In this document: one piece after another, positions 25,510-34,946 of the stretch | Numbering within the stretch: position 1 is the first letter of the stretch | Layout: each line of letters opens with the position of its first letter | Made by a program: the position numbers and the translations under genes | Notes under the pieces: generated by a model | Database searches by the model: none | Seen by the model: the letters and a program-made list of their open reading frames with translations, nothing else | Told to the model about the DNA's origin: nothing | Origin: Pleionea litopenaei | GTDB lineage: Bacteria; Pseudomonadota; Gammaproteobacteria; Enterobacterales; Kangiellaceae | Assembly (NCBI RefSeq): GCF_031198435.1 | Contig: NZ_CP133548.1 | Location: 3,382,001-3,446,000 of the forward strand | DNA: 64,000 nucleotides | Reading direction: 5' to 3'

Positions 25510-26704
25510 TTAGTGAGAGCAGTTCATTGCTGGGTGGCATATGAGCAAAATGTTGCTTAAGCTGGCCAATGACCACATTGAAGGGTTTGTCAGGATGCCG
25601 TTTGGGATCAAGTAGCTCTTTATACAGCGCTACAGAATCTTGCTCTTTGCCAGCTAAGAAGGCAGCTTGTGCAAGTGTTTCTTGATCCCAAAAGTTAAGC
25701 CTGAAAGGCTCATTGGGAAATTTTTCTTTGAGTATGTTTTGCTTTAATTCAAATTGCTCGGTGATAGCGCTTGCTATTTCTTTGGCTGAATCAGCTTGGT
25801 TTTGCCAGAGCTTGATTGATGCTGCATTAATACCGAGGTAAGCATTTCTTTGCTTTGAATTTCGCCATCCTTGCTCATACAACTTACCCGCTCGTTGAAG
25901 ATGTTGAGAATTGCCAGACTCACTCCACATGCGCTTATAAACGCCGCCAAGAATTCCCATCGTTTCGTCATCGTTAGGAAAGCGCTTATTGAGTTGGCTT
26001 AATATTTGGCAGGCTTGCTTCAAGTGATTCTGACGACTCATCGAAAGACCTTGAAGTTGAATCAATCGCAAGTCACTCGGTGAGCGCTCAAGCGCTTGCA
26101 GAATAAGTTGATCCGCAACGGTATAATCTTTACGGTCTAATAGTTTCTCAATAATGACCGACACTAATGCTGGATGAAGTAAAATATCACTGTGTTGTTG
26201 GTTAAATAACTCGGCGTTGAAGTCAGTATTCGATAGTTGCTGTGATAACTGATTAAAAATTTTGAAAATATCGAGTTGAGACTCTTGGCGTTGACTAAAG
26301 CTTGGTAAGCTCGGACCAAGTGGATATTGAATGAAATACCATTTTAACCACGTATCTAAGAGTGCAATGGCAACATGATGAGCATCGGCTTCAAGAGGAC
26401 CAAGAATGTGTCTTACTTGATTTCCCATTCGTCTCAGTGCGTGGGCCCAGTATCGAGTGACCGGATCTAAGAAATGAAAATCATCAATGTATTCGAGGTT
26501 GGCAAACACATTCGCTTTTGCTTTACCTCCGAGCGCTTCAACCGCACTGCTCGACAAGGCTTCTAATATTCGGCCAGAATAGAAAACGGTCGCTTCAGGT
26601 ACACCGTGTTGGTAAACAATGGATAATTGTTCTAAGTCATTGCGAAGTTGAAAATTGGGCATTTCAAATTCAAGCAATTGCTGTGGGTACCATTCAGTTA
26701 GCAT
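25490..26704 (-). CDS. DUF4145-like plus TPR-S-like protein
   Basis: 404 residues. The first 125 residues contain ALRRMGNQVRHI, a helix typical of DUF4145/HEPN-like domains. The C-terminal half (about 215-340) has GLSMSRQNHLKQACQIL, DDETMGILGGVYKRMW and NAYLGINAASIKLWQ, the pattern of the TPR-S (TRAFs-binding-like) domain. TPR-S is known from bacterial NTPase conflict systems. The ATG overlaps the stop of the SLOG gene by 11 bases, so they are translationally coupled. Assignment by eye. Confidence 0.7.
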   Translation of the reverse strand: MLTEWYPQQLLEFEMPNFQLRNDLEQLSIVYQHGVPEATVFYSGRILEALSSSAVEALGGKAKANVFANLEYIDDFHFLDPVTRYWAHALRRMGNQVRHILGPLEADAHHVAIALLDTWLKWYFIQYPLGPSLPSFSQRQESQLDIFKIFNQLSQQLSNTDFNAELFNQQHSDILLHPALVSVIIEKLLDRKDYTVADQLILQALERSPSDLRLIQLQGLSMSRQNHLKQACQILSQLNKRFPNDDETMGILGGVYKRMWSESGNSQHLQRAGKLYEQGWRNSKQRNAYLGINAASIKLWQNQADSAKEIASAITEQFELKQNILKEKFPNEPFRLNFWDQETLAQAAFLAGKEQDSVALYKELLDPKRHPDKPFNVVIGQLKQHFAHMPPSNELLSLINSVAE

Positions 26705-27548
26705 AGTGACAGTCCACGTAATTGACGTTGTTCGTCCATTGTTGTCGATCGATGATGGTTAGCCAATGTTGATCAAGTATTACCAGTAAAGCAAGTAACC
26801 GTTTACTGTATCGTTCGCCAACTTTGAGAGTCAGTTTATCAAGATGGTGCTGAGTTTGAAGGCGAGATGGTGTTTGTAAAATATCAACGGTCTTGCCAGG
26901 TTGAATATCGACGGGTAGATTTTTAATTGAGGTCAGTAACGTTTTTTTGATTTCAGGAAACGTTTGTTCTTGATGCGTCAGATTTCCGCGGTGGCTCTGA
27001 ATGTAGAAGGCGTCGAACCCGAGTGCAATGGCTTTCATTTGATCGGCGTAGGTTCCTGCATCAGGACGCGCAATATGTTCATCCCATACGGTTAATTGAC
27101 ATTTATTGGTACGCTTTAAATGCGAATCAATGATGACTTTTCCAAGTGCAACGAGGGTACACATAGAATACCCAATATTGTTATCCGCTAGTTTACCATC
27201 GAAGACACGAGTGACTTTCTCAGCGTTAGCGAGGCATCTTTCAAACCTCGCTACCCAGTTTTGGCCAGAAGGTTTTACCGAAGTATCGATAAATAGGGAT
27301 TCCGGAAAAGGCAACATCAATTGATAAGGGACGTCATGGTTCGAACAGGCTTCCGCGAACAGAAGATCGGCACCAGCCGCCGCACTGCCACAAGCGAATT
27401 GAATCGAATTCTGCTCGAACCAGAGGTTAATTTTCTCAGCAACCAGTGATTCATTACTCGCTTTAAACCGGGCTTGTTCTGCAGTTGAAATTATATGACC
27501 TGCAAAATGGAGCGATATGGGTGTGGTCCCAGAATTGAGCGTTGGCAT
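26694..27548 (-). CDS. SLOG-like nucleotide-sensor protein
   Basis: 284 residues. ISLHFAGHIIST at the N-terminus, then FACGSAAAGADLLFAEAC (about 52-69) and YQLMLPFPESLFIDTSV give the Rossmann-like SLOG (DprA/TRPM-type) pattern, with a glycine/alanine-rich loop that would bind a nucleotide. SLOG domains sense or make nucleotide signals in bacterial conflict systems. The C-terminal 100 residues are not recognised. It is packed between the membrane protein gene (3-base gap) and the TPR-S gene (11-base overlap). Confidence 0.75.
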   Translation of the reverse strand: MPTLNSGTTPISLHFAGHIISTAEQARFKASNESLVAEKINLWFEQNSIQFACGSAAAGADLLFAEACSNHDVPYQLMLPFPESLFIDTSVKPSGQNWVARFERCLANAEKVTRVFDGKLADNNIGYSMCTLVALGKVIIDSHLKRTNKCQLTVWDEHIARPDAGTYADQMKAIALGFDAFYIQSHRGNLTHQEQTFPEIKKTLLTSIKNLPVDIQPGKTVDILQTPSRLQTQHHLDKLTLKVGERYSKRLLALLVILDQHWLTIIDRQQWTNNVNYVDCHYAN

Positions 27549-27551
27549 TGA

Positions 27552-29030
27552 TCACTCCAAATTATTTCTTAACCACTTTGAAAGAACGATGAATGCCAAT
27601 GGAATTCCAATGGCTAATGACCAGAAGATGACTTTTGCGGTCAAAGAAAGTGTGTCATCGGTTAGGGCTTGATGTATTGAGATTCCTGACAAGTCAGCTA
27701 ACAATACTAACGCCGCGAACATTGAGCCAAGCACCTTAATATTCGCAATTGACTGACGGTTCTTCTCGGCAATGTGATCGGCAATAAAATCTTCAATCTC
27801 TGATACGTCGGTTGAAATATCTTCGAGGAGCTCACTGCTGCCTAGAGCAAGCTTCATTGCGCGATAGTAATCGTTGTGCTGAGTTAATTGTCCGACATGA
27901 GAGAAACGATTATTCAAACGAAAATTATACAGTTTCGCTCGGTAATCTCGTAGCTGAGCGAAATCGTGTTCGCTGGGATTTCGCATATCGACCGTAATAT
28001 TGGCACCTTGACTAAGCTGGTGTAAAAACAGGTATTCGCTGTAGGCGATAAGAGTGATCGGTTCGTAGGCTTGACTGATCGCGCTAGCGATAAAATTATC
28101 CAGCGCTGGGGAAGCATCATTTGCGATCACGAGGCTACAAGCGCCTTCAAGACTGTGATAATGACACAGATTATCAAAAGGTTTGCTCAGGCCCGTATTG
28201 ACGCTTTCCGACGACGGTAAATACGCATCGGTGTAGTGCCTGGCGAGTCGAAATGTGTGTTCTTCGATTTCTTTCGGCGTTAGAGGCTGGTCACTTTGCA
28301 CGGCTGAGTAGGTGTACACGGATTGCCAGTTGTCGAGTGGATGAACGATATTTGAATCACTTAACCAAGGGTTTAGATTCAGCGCAATGTCTCTTAGTCC
28401 ATTCAATGATAACTCGCGATCGACCCAATTGAGGGTGGCTGTTTGTTTATTTCCTGAGTTTCGATACAACTGATAATTCATCTCTGCGATTGCTTGAATA
28501 TCTTGCAGTTGGTTCTTTTTGTGTTTGCCAGGTTCTGCGTATTCGATATCCAGCGTCATCACACCGATGCCAGTATTAAAATGATAGAGCCAAGCGTCTA
28601 CCACGGTTATTGGCCAACGGTTGTCATCGTAAGGAGCACTGATGTTTTTTTGCGCAAGTCGTTGTATGGCCGCCTTGCTGAGCTGTGTTCGCAGGCCCTT
28701 TCCTGGATCGCCGACGCTACCGCCATTAACAAAATGGCGACCGTTAATACTTAATTGCAATGCTTGCAGTCCGAAAAAAGCGTGATTTTGAACCGTCTCA
28801 CGACCGTTTAAAAGTTGATCCATATGAGGATTGAATCGCGGGTCAACTTTTCGATGACTCGGTTCCCAGACACTTTCGTCAAGTTCTCCAGAGGTACTCT
28901 CTGAAGCATCCATTCGCTGCTGTAAGGAGCGTAAAGAGAAGGCTTTTAGCTGACTGTAATAGTTATCCAGCTTAACTTTAAATTCCGGTGCAAAGTGGAA
29001 TGGGAAGTAAAAACGCACCTTGTGCTGCAT
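27552..29030 (-). CDS. Membrane protein with large cytoplasmic domain and C-terminal two-span hairpin
   Basis: 492 residues. About 400 residues of soluble domain, a helical segment (SSELLEDISTDVSEIEDFI) and two membrane spans (about 430-450 and 463-483) at the C-terminus, a CorA-like topology by inference only. No family is recognised. GGAGAG lies before ATG 29030. It is the first gene of a three-gene operon with the SLOG and TPR-S proteins and is divergent from the FHA-protease gene. Confidence 0.65.
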   Translation of the reverse strand: MQHKVRFYFPFHFAPEFKVKLDNYYSQLKAFSLRSLQQRMDASESTSGELDESVWEPSHRKVDPRFNPHMDQLLNGRETVQNHAFFGLQALQLSINGRHFVNGGSVGDPGKGLRTQLSKAAIQRLAQKNISAPYDDNRWPITVVDAWLYHFNTGIGVMTLDIEYAEPGKHKKNQLQDIQAIAEMNYQLYRNSGNKQTATLNWVDRELSLNGLRDIALNLNPWLSDSNIVHPLDNWQSVYTYSAVQSDQPLTPKEIEEHTFRLARHYTDAYLPSSESVNTGLSKPFDNLCHYHSLEGACSLVIANDASPALDNFIASAISQAYEPITLIAYSEYLFLHQLSQGANITVDMRNPSEHDFAQLRDYRAKLYNFRLNNRFSHVGQLTQHNDYYRAMKLALGSSELLEDISTDVSEIEDFIADHIAEKNRQSIANIKVLGSMFAALVLLADLSGISIHQALTDDTLSLTAKVIFWSLAIGIPLAFIVLSKWLRNNLE

Positions 29031-29134
29031 TGTGTTTGGCTCTCCGCGCTTTCTTTTATGTCTTGATTCGGCTATAACCTTAACCTATAAAATTAAACAA
29101 ATACAATAAATAACGGGGAAGGAGCGGTCGATTT
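29031..29134. promoter_or_regulatory. Divergent promoter region between the SLOG operon and the FHA-protease gene
   Basis: A 104-base AT-rich gap separates two divergent starts, so promoters for both transcripts must lie here or in the flanking genes. I see no single convincing -35/-10 pair. GGAAGGAG (29116-29123) is the ribosome site of the + strand gene. Confidence 0.4.
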
Positions 29135-30904
29135 ATGGCGATCAAAATTACTAATAAGATGGGACCGATGTTGCAACAAGAACATCGTTTTGAAAACCAC
29201 CAAAGTATTGCGATAGGTCGCGACCCTGATCAGTGCCAAGTTTTATATCCTCCTGAATTTACCAGTGTTGGCCGTAAACATCTGGTGCTAGAAGAAGATG
29301 CAGGGCGATACGAAATTCGAGTGAATACCAAAAATCCTGTGTTTTTGAATGGTCAGTTGGCAGAGGATGATGTGGAATTGCCGGATCGTGCTGAAATTGC
29401 CTTAGGACGAAAAGATGGACCTACCTTTATTGTTGAACATATCAGTAACGATGCATTGCCTGAAACCTTTGAATATGGTCATCAAGAAGAAATTCATAGC
29501 AAAGTTAAAAAAGGGCGGACCTGGATAAAGGTCGCCTTATTGTTGGTGATTGCCCTTGGCGGTGTGTTTGGTTGGAATGCGTGGAAGACCGAGCAACAGC
29601 TACAAATGATGAATGAACAGGCGGGTAAAGAGTTAGCAAAGATTTATGAGTCGATTAATGAAGACATCGGTAAAGTGGCTGCCGAGGCCCAAAAGTCGGT
29701 TTATCTAGTGCTGATTAAGGGTGAGAATGGCGAAACCGCGATGGGAACTGCCTGGGTCGCCCGAGAAGGTATTTTAGCGACCAATTCTCATGTGGCTCAG
29801 CTTTTCTATCAAATTCAAGACAAACCAAGCGTGAAGTTTATTATTCGCTCAACCACCAAGCCTTATCGTGAATTTGTTATTGGCGATGTGGCTATGCACC
29901 CAGGTTATAAAGCCTTTCAAGCGGAGTGGGAGAAGCGTCAACCTAAAGTGATTGAAGCGAATGGTGGTCTTAGTCCGGTTAAGTTTATTCCAGCCTACGA
30001 CGTGGCACTTTTGTATCCAGAAGATCCCAGTGGACTGGCTCCGCCACTGCCTTTAGCTAATGACGATACGCTGCGGAATTTAAGCAGTGGGTCAGAAGTC
30101 GCTTACGTCGGCTTCCCGATGGAAGGTATGGTGCAAATGGCTAATTTGGAGCCAACGCCTCAGATCCAAGTCGCTAATATCACCTCGATAACCGACTTTT
30201 TCCGTGGCCAGCCCTATTTTGGCACGGCGCAGTTAATTCAGCATTCTCTGCCAGCAACCGGTGGTGCCAGCGGCTCGCCAATTTTTAATGCGAAAGGAGA
30301 AGTCATTGCGTTGCTGAACGCAGGTAATGTGATTGGCGTCAATGAGCAAGGCGAGCGTATTCCCAATGCGGTTGCTATCAACTTTGCTCAACGTGTTGAT
30401 TTGTTAAAACCCTTGTTAGATAGTAATGTCGAGCTTTCGATGGACCAACTCAAAGAAGAGTGGAATGAAGGGTTTAAGCGATTTGCCGATCAAGCGCAAG
30501 TGAATGAGTTAGTTGCTGATTCCGTCCGAAAGAAGATTTTGAAAGGGTGGAAACGTCACTATGGTCTGAGTGGAGAACCAAAGTTGGCGCATGAGTCATC
30601 GTTTACTATCAGCGAAGAGAATAAAGTGAATGGTTACCCGTCACAGCTTACTCAGGTCACTACGCCTGCCAAAGGCCGTTACTTGATCATTGCGGTCGCT
30701 AATGACGAACAAAATGTGGATATGTTCGTCGCTCGCAACGCGCAAGGTTCTTTTAAAGAGATAGGCAAAAATACTCGAAGAGACTTTTACCCTTATGTCG
30801 ACTACACCGGTCAGGCCGGAGATAAATTAGCGGTTTATTTGATTCAATCTAAGATGGCAAAAGGTGGCAAAACTACTGGTAAGCTCTGGGTGTACTATTA
30901 TTAA
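29135..30904 (+). CDS. FHA-transmembrane-trypsin-like protease
   Basis: 589 residues. An N-terminal FHA domain (about 1-105; IAIGRDP, SVGRKHLVL, VFLNGQ) binds phosphothreonine. A basic stretch KVKKGRTWIK precedes one membrane span (about 131-150), so FHA is cytoplasmic and the rest periplasmic. The protease has a full triad: H219 (TNSHVAQ), D289 (YDVALL) and S379 (GGASGSP). A beta-rich C-terminal domain (about 480-589) follows. It can couple a cytosolic phospho-signal to proteolysis outside the membrane (inference). Confidence 0.9.
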   Translation: MAIKITNKMGPMLQQEHRFENHQSIAIGRDPDQCQVLYPPEFTSVGRKHLVLEEDAGRYEIRVNTKNPVFLNGQLAEDDVELPDRAEIALGRKDGPTFIVEHISNDALPETFEYGHQEEIHSKVKKGRTWIKVALLLVIALGGVFGWNAWKTEQQLQMMNEQAGKELAKIYESINEDIGKVAAEAQKSVYLVLIKGENGETAMGTAWVAREGILATNSHVAQLFYQIQDKPSVKFIIRSTTKPYREFVIGDVAMHPGYKAFQAEWEKRQPKVIEANGGLSPVKFIPAYDVALLYPEDPSGLAPPLPLANDDTLRNLSSGSEVAYVGFPMEGMVQMANLEPTPQIQVANITSITDFFRGQPYFGTAQLIQHSLPATGGASGSPIFNAKGEVIALLNAGNVIGVNEQGERIPNAVAINFAQRVDLLKPLLDSNVELSMDQLKEEWNEGFKRFADQAQVNELVADSVRKKILKGWKRHYGLSGEPKLAHESSFTISEENKVNGYPSQLTQVTTPAKGRYLIIAVANDEQNVDMFVARNAQGSFKEIGKNTRRDFYPYVDYTGQAGDKLAVYLIQSKMAKGGKTTGKLWVYYY

Positions 30905-30985
30905 CCCTTATTACTAAAGGAAAGCGTTTATCGCTTTCCTGGCCGCCAAAAAGGGTTTGGTGGCCGCTAGGTTAAGTTGAAGGTA

Positions 30986-32080
30986 ATGATAGTTAGAATA
31001 AGATCAATAAGCACTCTACTTTATGGTCTGGTAGCCTTTTGTGCTACCAGCGGTTTCAGCCAGCCGGAAGAATACTTTCCATTGCAAGCGCGCTCGGGGT
31101 TTGAGCAGTTGCTTTCGCAAGTTCAGGCTTATCAGCAGACAATCACGCAATCAAACGCATCAGACTTTATCATCGGCGGGCGCAGAGCCTCAGAAAGTGA
31201 GTTTCCAAGCGTTGTTGCTCTGATAGACAGTGAAGGCAAAGCTTATTGTACCGGAACGCTGATCACGCCAAGTATTGTTGCAACTGCAGCACATTGTGTT
31301 TTCGACTTATCGCAACAACAATCACCCGTTTATAAAGCACTGCTAAAACAAAAAGCAGATTGGAGTAAAGAGTCTCTCGATCGTGAATTTGCGCCTTTCA
31401 GCCGTGATTATTTGAGTCGTTTGGCTAAGCAAGGCTTGCATTTGCGAATTAACGGTAAGAACCACTTTAATATTGGCTCGCGTGTTTCAGTTGCGAGTAG
31501 CTGGCTATCTTACAGTGAGTCAGTGGCGAAACTAACGATGTTCAAGCGGAATGAATTTTCTGTTTCAGCGAACGATGTCAGTGATCGCGCGTTGATTGAA
31601 TTAAAACAACCTTTCAGTGCCATTCAAATTCCTGCATTGCCAACTCGGCAAGAAGTTATCGCCATACACAAAGGTGATTATTTAACGGCTGTTCAAGTTG
31701 GTTTCGGACTACGAAAAGATCCTTTAACCATTAAAGAAGAAGCTAGCTCACGTAAAGAGTACAAAGCCAACTTAGCGAGTATGTATGACGATAAATACAT
31801 GGTTGAGTTACCTATCAATATGGTTTTTCAAGGTTCAGAGGGGTTTCGGGCGGGTATCGGATTACCTGGCAAATCCGCATGTTTTGGTGACTCCGGAGGA
31901 CCCACGTTCGTCCAGTTAAAGAATAAACAGTGGCGTTTTTTCGCCAGCTTGTCTCGCGGTGTGAGCAGTACCGCGAAATGTGGAGAAAGTGATCAAACCA
32001 TTTGGCCAGACTCTGCGAGCGAACAGATCAAACAAACGACTGAGTTTGTAGATGTCTGGTTATCAGAGACACAGAAGTAG
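30986..32080 (+). CDS. Secreted S1-family serine protease
   Basis: 364 residues with a signal peptide (about 1-25). The activation-type N-terminus FIIGGRRASESEFPS is present, plus TAAHC, DRALIEL and GDSGGP, giving a complete triad; counted from the in-frame TTG at 30977 these are H106, D203 and S306. An insert of about 60 residues follows the histidine region. It should be periplasmic or secreted and trypsin-like, perhaps made as a zymogen with about 50 residues before IIGG. ATG 30986 is chosen over TTG 30977. Confidence 0.88.
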   Translation: MIVRIRSISTLLYGLVAFCATSGFSQPEEYFPLQARSGFEQLLSQVQAYQQTITQSNASDFIIGGRRASESEFPSVVALIDSEGKAYCTGTLITPSIVATAAHCVFDLSQQQSPVYKALLKQKADWSKESLDREFAPFSRDYLSRLAKQGLHLRINGKNHFNIGSRVSVASSWLSYSESVAKLTMFKRNEFSVSANDVSDRALIELKQPFSAIQIPALPTRQEVIAIHKGDYLTAVQVGFGLRKDPLTIKEEASSRKEYKANLASMYDDKYMVELPINMVFQGSEGFRAGIGLPGKSACFGDSGGPTFVQLKNKQWRFFASLSRGVSSTAKCGESDQTIWPDSASEQIKQTTEFVDVWLSETQK

Positions 32081-32088
32081 GAGACAAC

Positions 32089-33255
32089 ATGAGGACTCTG
32101 CCACAACTTTTTAAGTCCGTCTTGGTGGTGTTGGTATCGATATTTGTTTTTAGTGCATGTTCAACTCAACAGACTTCGTCACCAGACAAACTAGAGGTCG
32201 TCAGAGATGAGATTAATACGTTAAACAAAAGTTTTTTTGCTGGTGATGACGAAGGTAACTACGCTGAAGTCAAAGTGTTTTTTGCAACCGATAGAAAATT
32301 AGAAAACTCAGAAGACCCAGCAACCATGTTTGGTGGGCAGAGAGGTTTTTTCCGTTACGGTAGTGCCGTGGTTAGCATTCCAAGAGTTCATAAAATGGGG
32401 GAGCTTGAAGAAGCTTCGGTTCTTAATTTCGAGTTCAATGATGATCCTAATAAGCATGTGGTATTACTAAAAGTCGATTTATTGAATCCAGATGTCTTTT
32501 TTAATCAACTACGTTCGAGAATCGGTGCTTCGAATAAAAAGCATGCGTTTGTATATATTCATGGATACAACAACTCATTTAATTATGTAGCGCGCCGAAC
32601 GGCACAAATGGCTTACGACTTAGCGTTTGATGGTGCGCCTATATTTTACTCATGGCCATCGCAAGCGACGGTCGACGGATATCCCGTTGATGAGACCAAT
32701 GTGCAATGGACATTACCTCATTTAAAACGCTTTTTAAAAGAAGTTTCATCTGAGACGCAAGCTGATTCTATCTATTTGGTTGCTCACAGTATGGGAAACC
32801 GAGCGTTGACTCGGGCATTTATTGAATTAATGCAAGAAGAAGACTCAGAACTCCTCAAGCCATTCAAAGAAATTATTCTAACTGCGCCAGATATCGATGC
32901 CGATATTTTTAAACGTGATATTGCACCTAAGCTGGTACAGTCTGATGCAAAAGTGACTTTGTATTCCTCTTCGAAAGATAAGGCATTAATTGCGTCGAAA
33001 TCGTTTCACGGTTACCCAAGAGCGGGTGATTCGGGCAGTTCGATTGTCGTGGTTCCAGGTATGGATACTATCGATGCGTCAGATGTGGCTACCGACTTTG
33101 TTGGTCACGCTTATTTTGCTACCAGTAAATCCATTATTGCTGATTTATTTGAATTGTTACATAAGCAGTATCGTGCTGAGGAACGCAGTTTTTTACAACG
33201 AGTTTCTGATCGGTTTGGAGCCTACTGGAAGGTGTTAAAAGAGGCTGAGGAGTAA
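32089..33255 (+). CDS. Alpha/beta-hydrolase lipoprotein (DUF900-like)
   Basis: 388 residues. Lipobox FSACS after a hydrophobic segment marks an outer-membrane or inner-membrane lipoprotein. AFVYIHGYNNSF (oxyanion region), IFYSWPSQ and VAHSMGNRALTRAF (nucleophile S234) match the DUF900 esterase/lipase group. A late histidine (VGHAYF) could complete the triad. It lies 8 bases after the trypsin gene and 2 bases before the Rhs gene, so one operon. Substrate unknown. Confidence 0.88.
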   Translation: MRTLPQLFKSVLVVLVSIFVFSACSTQQTSSPDKLEVVRDEINTLNKSFFAGDDEGNYAEVKVFFATDRKLENSEDPATMFGGQRGFFRYGSAVVSIPRVHKMGELEEASVLNFEFNDDPNKHVVLLKVDLLNPDVFFNQLRSRIGASNKKHAFVYIHGYNNSFNYVARRTAQMAYDLAFDGAPIFYSWPSQATVDGYPVDETNVQWTLPHLKRFLKEVSSETQADSIYLVAHSMGNRALTRAFIELMQEEDSELLKPFKEIILTAPDIDADIFKRDIAPKLVQSDAKVTLYSSSKDKALIASKSFHGYPRAGDSGSSIVVVPGMDTIDASDVATDFVGHAYFATSKSIIADLFELLHKQYRAEERSFLQRVSDRFGAYWKVLKEAEE

Positions 33256-33257
33256 CC

Positions 33258-34931
33258 ATGAAAAGTCTTGTAGTTGGGTTGATAGGTTTAATTATTTGCT
33301 TCTCTTCCAGTAGCATAGCCGGTGTCAATTTAAAAAATGGCAATTTCTATATTAGTTATACCGACATTGAATACAGCGATGATTTTAAATTTACTCGTAC
33401 ATACAACTCCAAATCCATTTTTAACGGCATGTTTGGGTATGGATGGGGGAATGACTACGACACCTATTTGCAGTTCAATGGTGATGGTTCGATTACTGTT
33501 AGAGAAAATGGGGGTGGGAGTTCTTCATTTTACCAGCCGATTGATCCAATAAGCACATCAGTTGAGAAAATGGTTGAAGCAATCATTCAAGCTCAAATAG
33601 AGCAAGGAACAATTATTTCGGATAAACAAATCGAACAAAACCGACAAAAATTATTGGATGATCGACGACTAAGAAATGCACATTGGCAGTCAGTTCTGAA
33701 ATCTGGGCTAGTTAAAAATCCCCAATTACCTATCGGAACGAAGCTTGCGAGAGAAGGAAATCCCGATCATACATTAATCGTTACTCCTTACGGCTATTTT
33801 CGAAAAAGTGGAAGCGAAACAGAGCGATTTGATGGTAATGGAAAGCTAATACGTATTTCCAAATCTGATAATCACTATGTGAACTTTGAGAGAAACAGTC
33901 ATGGTCATTTGCGAAAGGTTGAGAATCATCTTGGACAGAAAATTTTAATTATGACGGATGAGCACGGAAAAGTGATTAAGCTGGTCAGTGCTCGAGGGGA
34001 AGAAGCTACCTTTGTTTATGATGGCAACGACCTCGTCGATTCCTTTGACGGTGGCGGCAATCGGTATCAATATCGCTACGATAATAATCATAATCTTACT
34101 GAAATTCATTATGTTGACAATACTCGGCATATCAATGAGTACAATAGCAAAGGGTTTATAGAGAGAATCACCACACGAAATGGTGATGTTACAGAGTATG
34201 AATACGTCGATGACGATTTAGAAAGTCTAGAGTCGACGGTCACTAAGTACGGTGAAGTTGTTCAAAGATATGGAACTTATGTTACGAAAACATCATTTAA
34301 TGGTCGTAAAGTAAGAAATAGTTATTTTTATAACATCAGTAAAGACAATACTGGCAGAACTTGGACCAGTAAGATTGAAACGTCGATTAATGGAATTGTT
34401 ACTAAAACTGAATATCACCCATGCGGACTACCCTTGCTCATAGAGCGAGGTCGTAGAATGACCGAGTTTGATTATAATAATAGTTGCAAATTGACTTACA
34501 AAAATGACGGTTCAAGAATTACAAAAATTGTATACGACCCTAAGTTCGGGAAAATTCAATCTGTCTTAAATGCGACTAATGATGGCCGTGTTCTACAGCA
34601 GACAGAATTTGAATACGACAATAAAGGAAACCTTACCTTTGCGAAGAACCATACCAATAAATCCGTTCGCTTGAAATATACTGATAAGGGAAAAATTTAT
34701 GAGATGGAAGATGAGCAAGGGCAAACTCTGCTGTTCTCTTACAACACGCTAGGAAAGCCTGAGAAAATTATATTGCGAGGCGGTGGTTCCATTGAAATTA
34801 GTTATGACGAGTATGGCGAGATCCAGAGAGTTAGTAGTCCCGATGGCCATAAAATGTCTTTAAAAGTCACTCAGATGTTTCAAAATTTACTAAGTCTTGT
34901 TAAGCCTGCGGGCGTAAATCTTAATATGTAA
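33258..34931 (+). CDS. Rhs-repeat-like exported protein without toxin tip
   Basis: 557 residues with a signal peptide (about 1-21). The N-terminal GVNLKNGNFYISYTDIEY and FTRTYNSKSIFNGMFGYGWGNDY is a DUF6531/Rhs-type start, followed by YD-type repeats (YRYDNNHNLTEIHYVDN, FEYDNKGNLTFAKN). It ends at SPDGHKMSLKV plus a short tail, with no core-ending motif and no toxin domain. It is short compared with toxin-bearing Rhs proteins. Its position between the hydrolase and the STAND gene suggests a structural or target role. Confidence 0.8.
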   Translation: MKSLVVGLIGLIICFSSSSIAGVNLKNGNFYISYTDIEYSDDFKFTRTYNSKSIFNGMFGYGWGNDYDTYLQFNGDGSITVRENGGGSSSFYQPIDPISTSVEKMVEAIIQAQIEQGTIISDKQIEQNRQKLLDDRRLRNAHWQSVLKSGLVKNPQLPIGTKLAREGNPDHTLIVTPYGYFRKSGSETERFDGNGKLIRISKSDNHYVNFERNSHGHLRKVENHLGQKILIMTDEHGKVIKLVSARGEEATFVYDGNDLVDSFDGGGNRYQYRYDNNHNLTEIHYVDNTRHINEYNSKGFIERITTRNGDVTEYEYVDDDLESLESTVTKYGEVVQRYGTYVTKTSFNGRKVRNSYFYNISKDNTGRTWTSKIETSINGIVTKTEYHPCGLPLLIERGRRMTEFDYNNSCKLTYKNDGSRITKIVYDPKFGKIQSVLNATNDGRVLQQTEFEYDNKGNLTFAKNHTNKSVRLKYTDKGKIYEMEDEQGQTLLFSYNTLGKPEKIILRGGGSIEISYDEYGEIQRVSSPDGHKMSLKVTQMFQNLLSLVKPAGVNLNM

Positions 34932-34946
34932 AAGGCGTCCAAAATA

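Noticed and set aside
30904-30976. GGAAAGCG/CGCTTTCC hairpin after the FHA-protease gene as a terminator
   Set aside because: The stem is good but there is no T run, so I do not call a terminator; read-through into the trypsin gene remains possible.
34860-34931. Hidden toxin domain at the Rhs C-terminus
   Set aside because: The frame ends 15 bases before the STAND gene, leaving no room for a toxin or an immunity gene.
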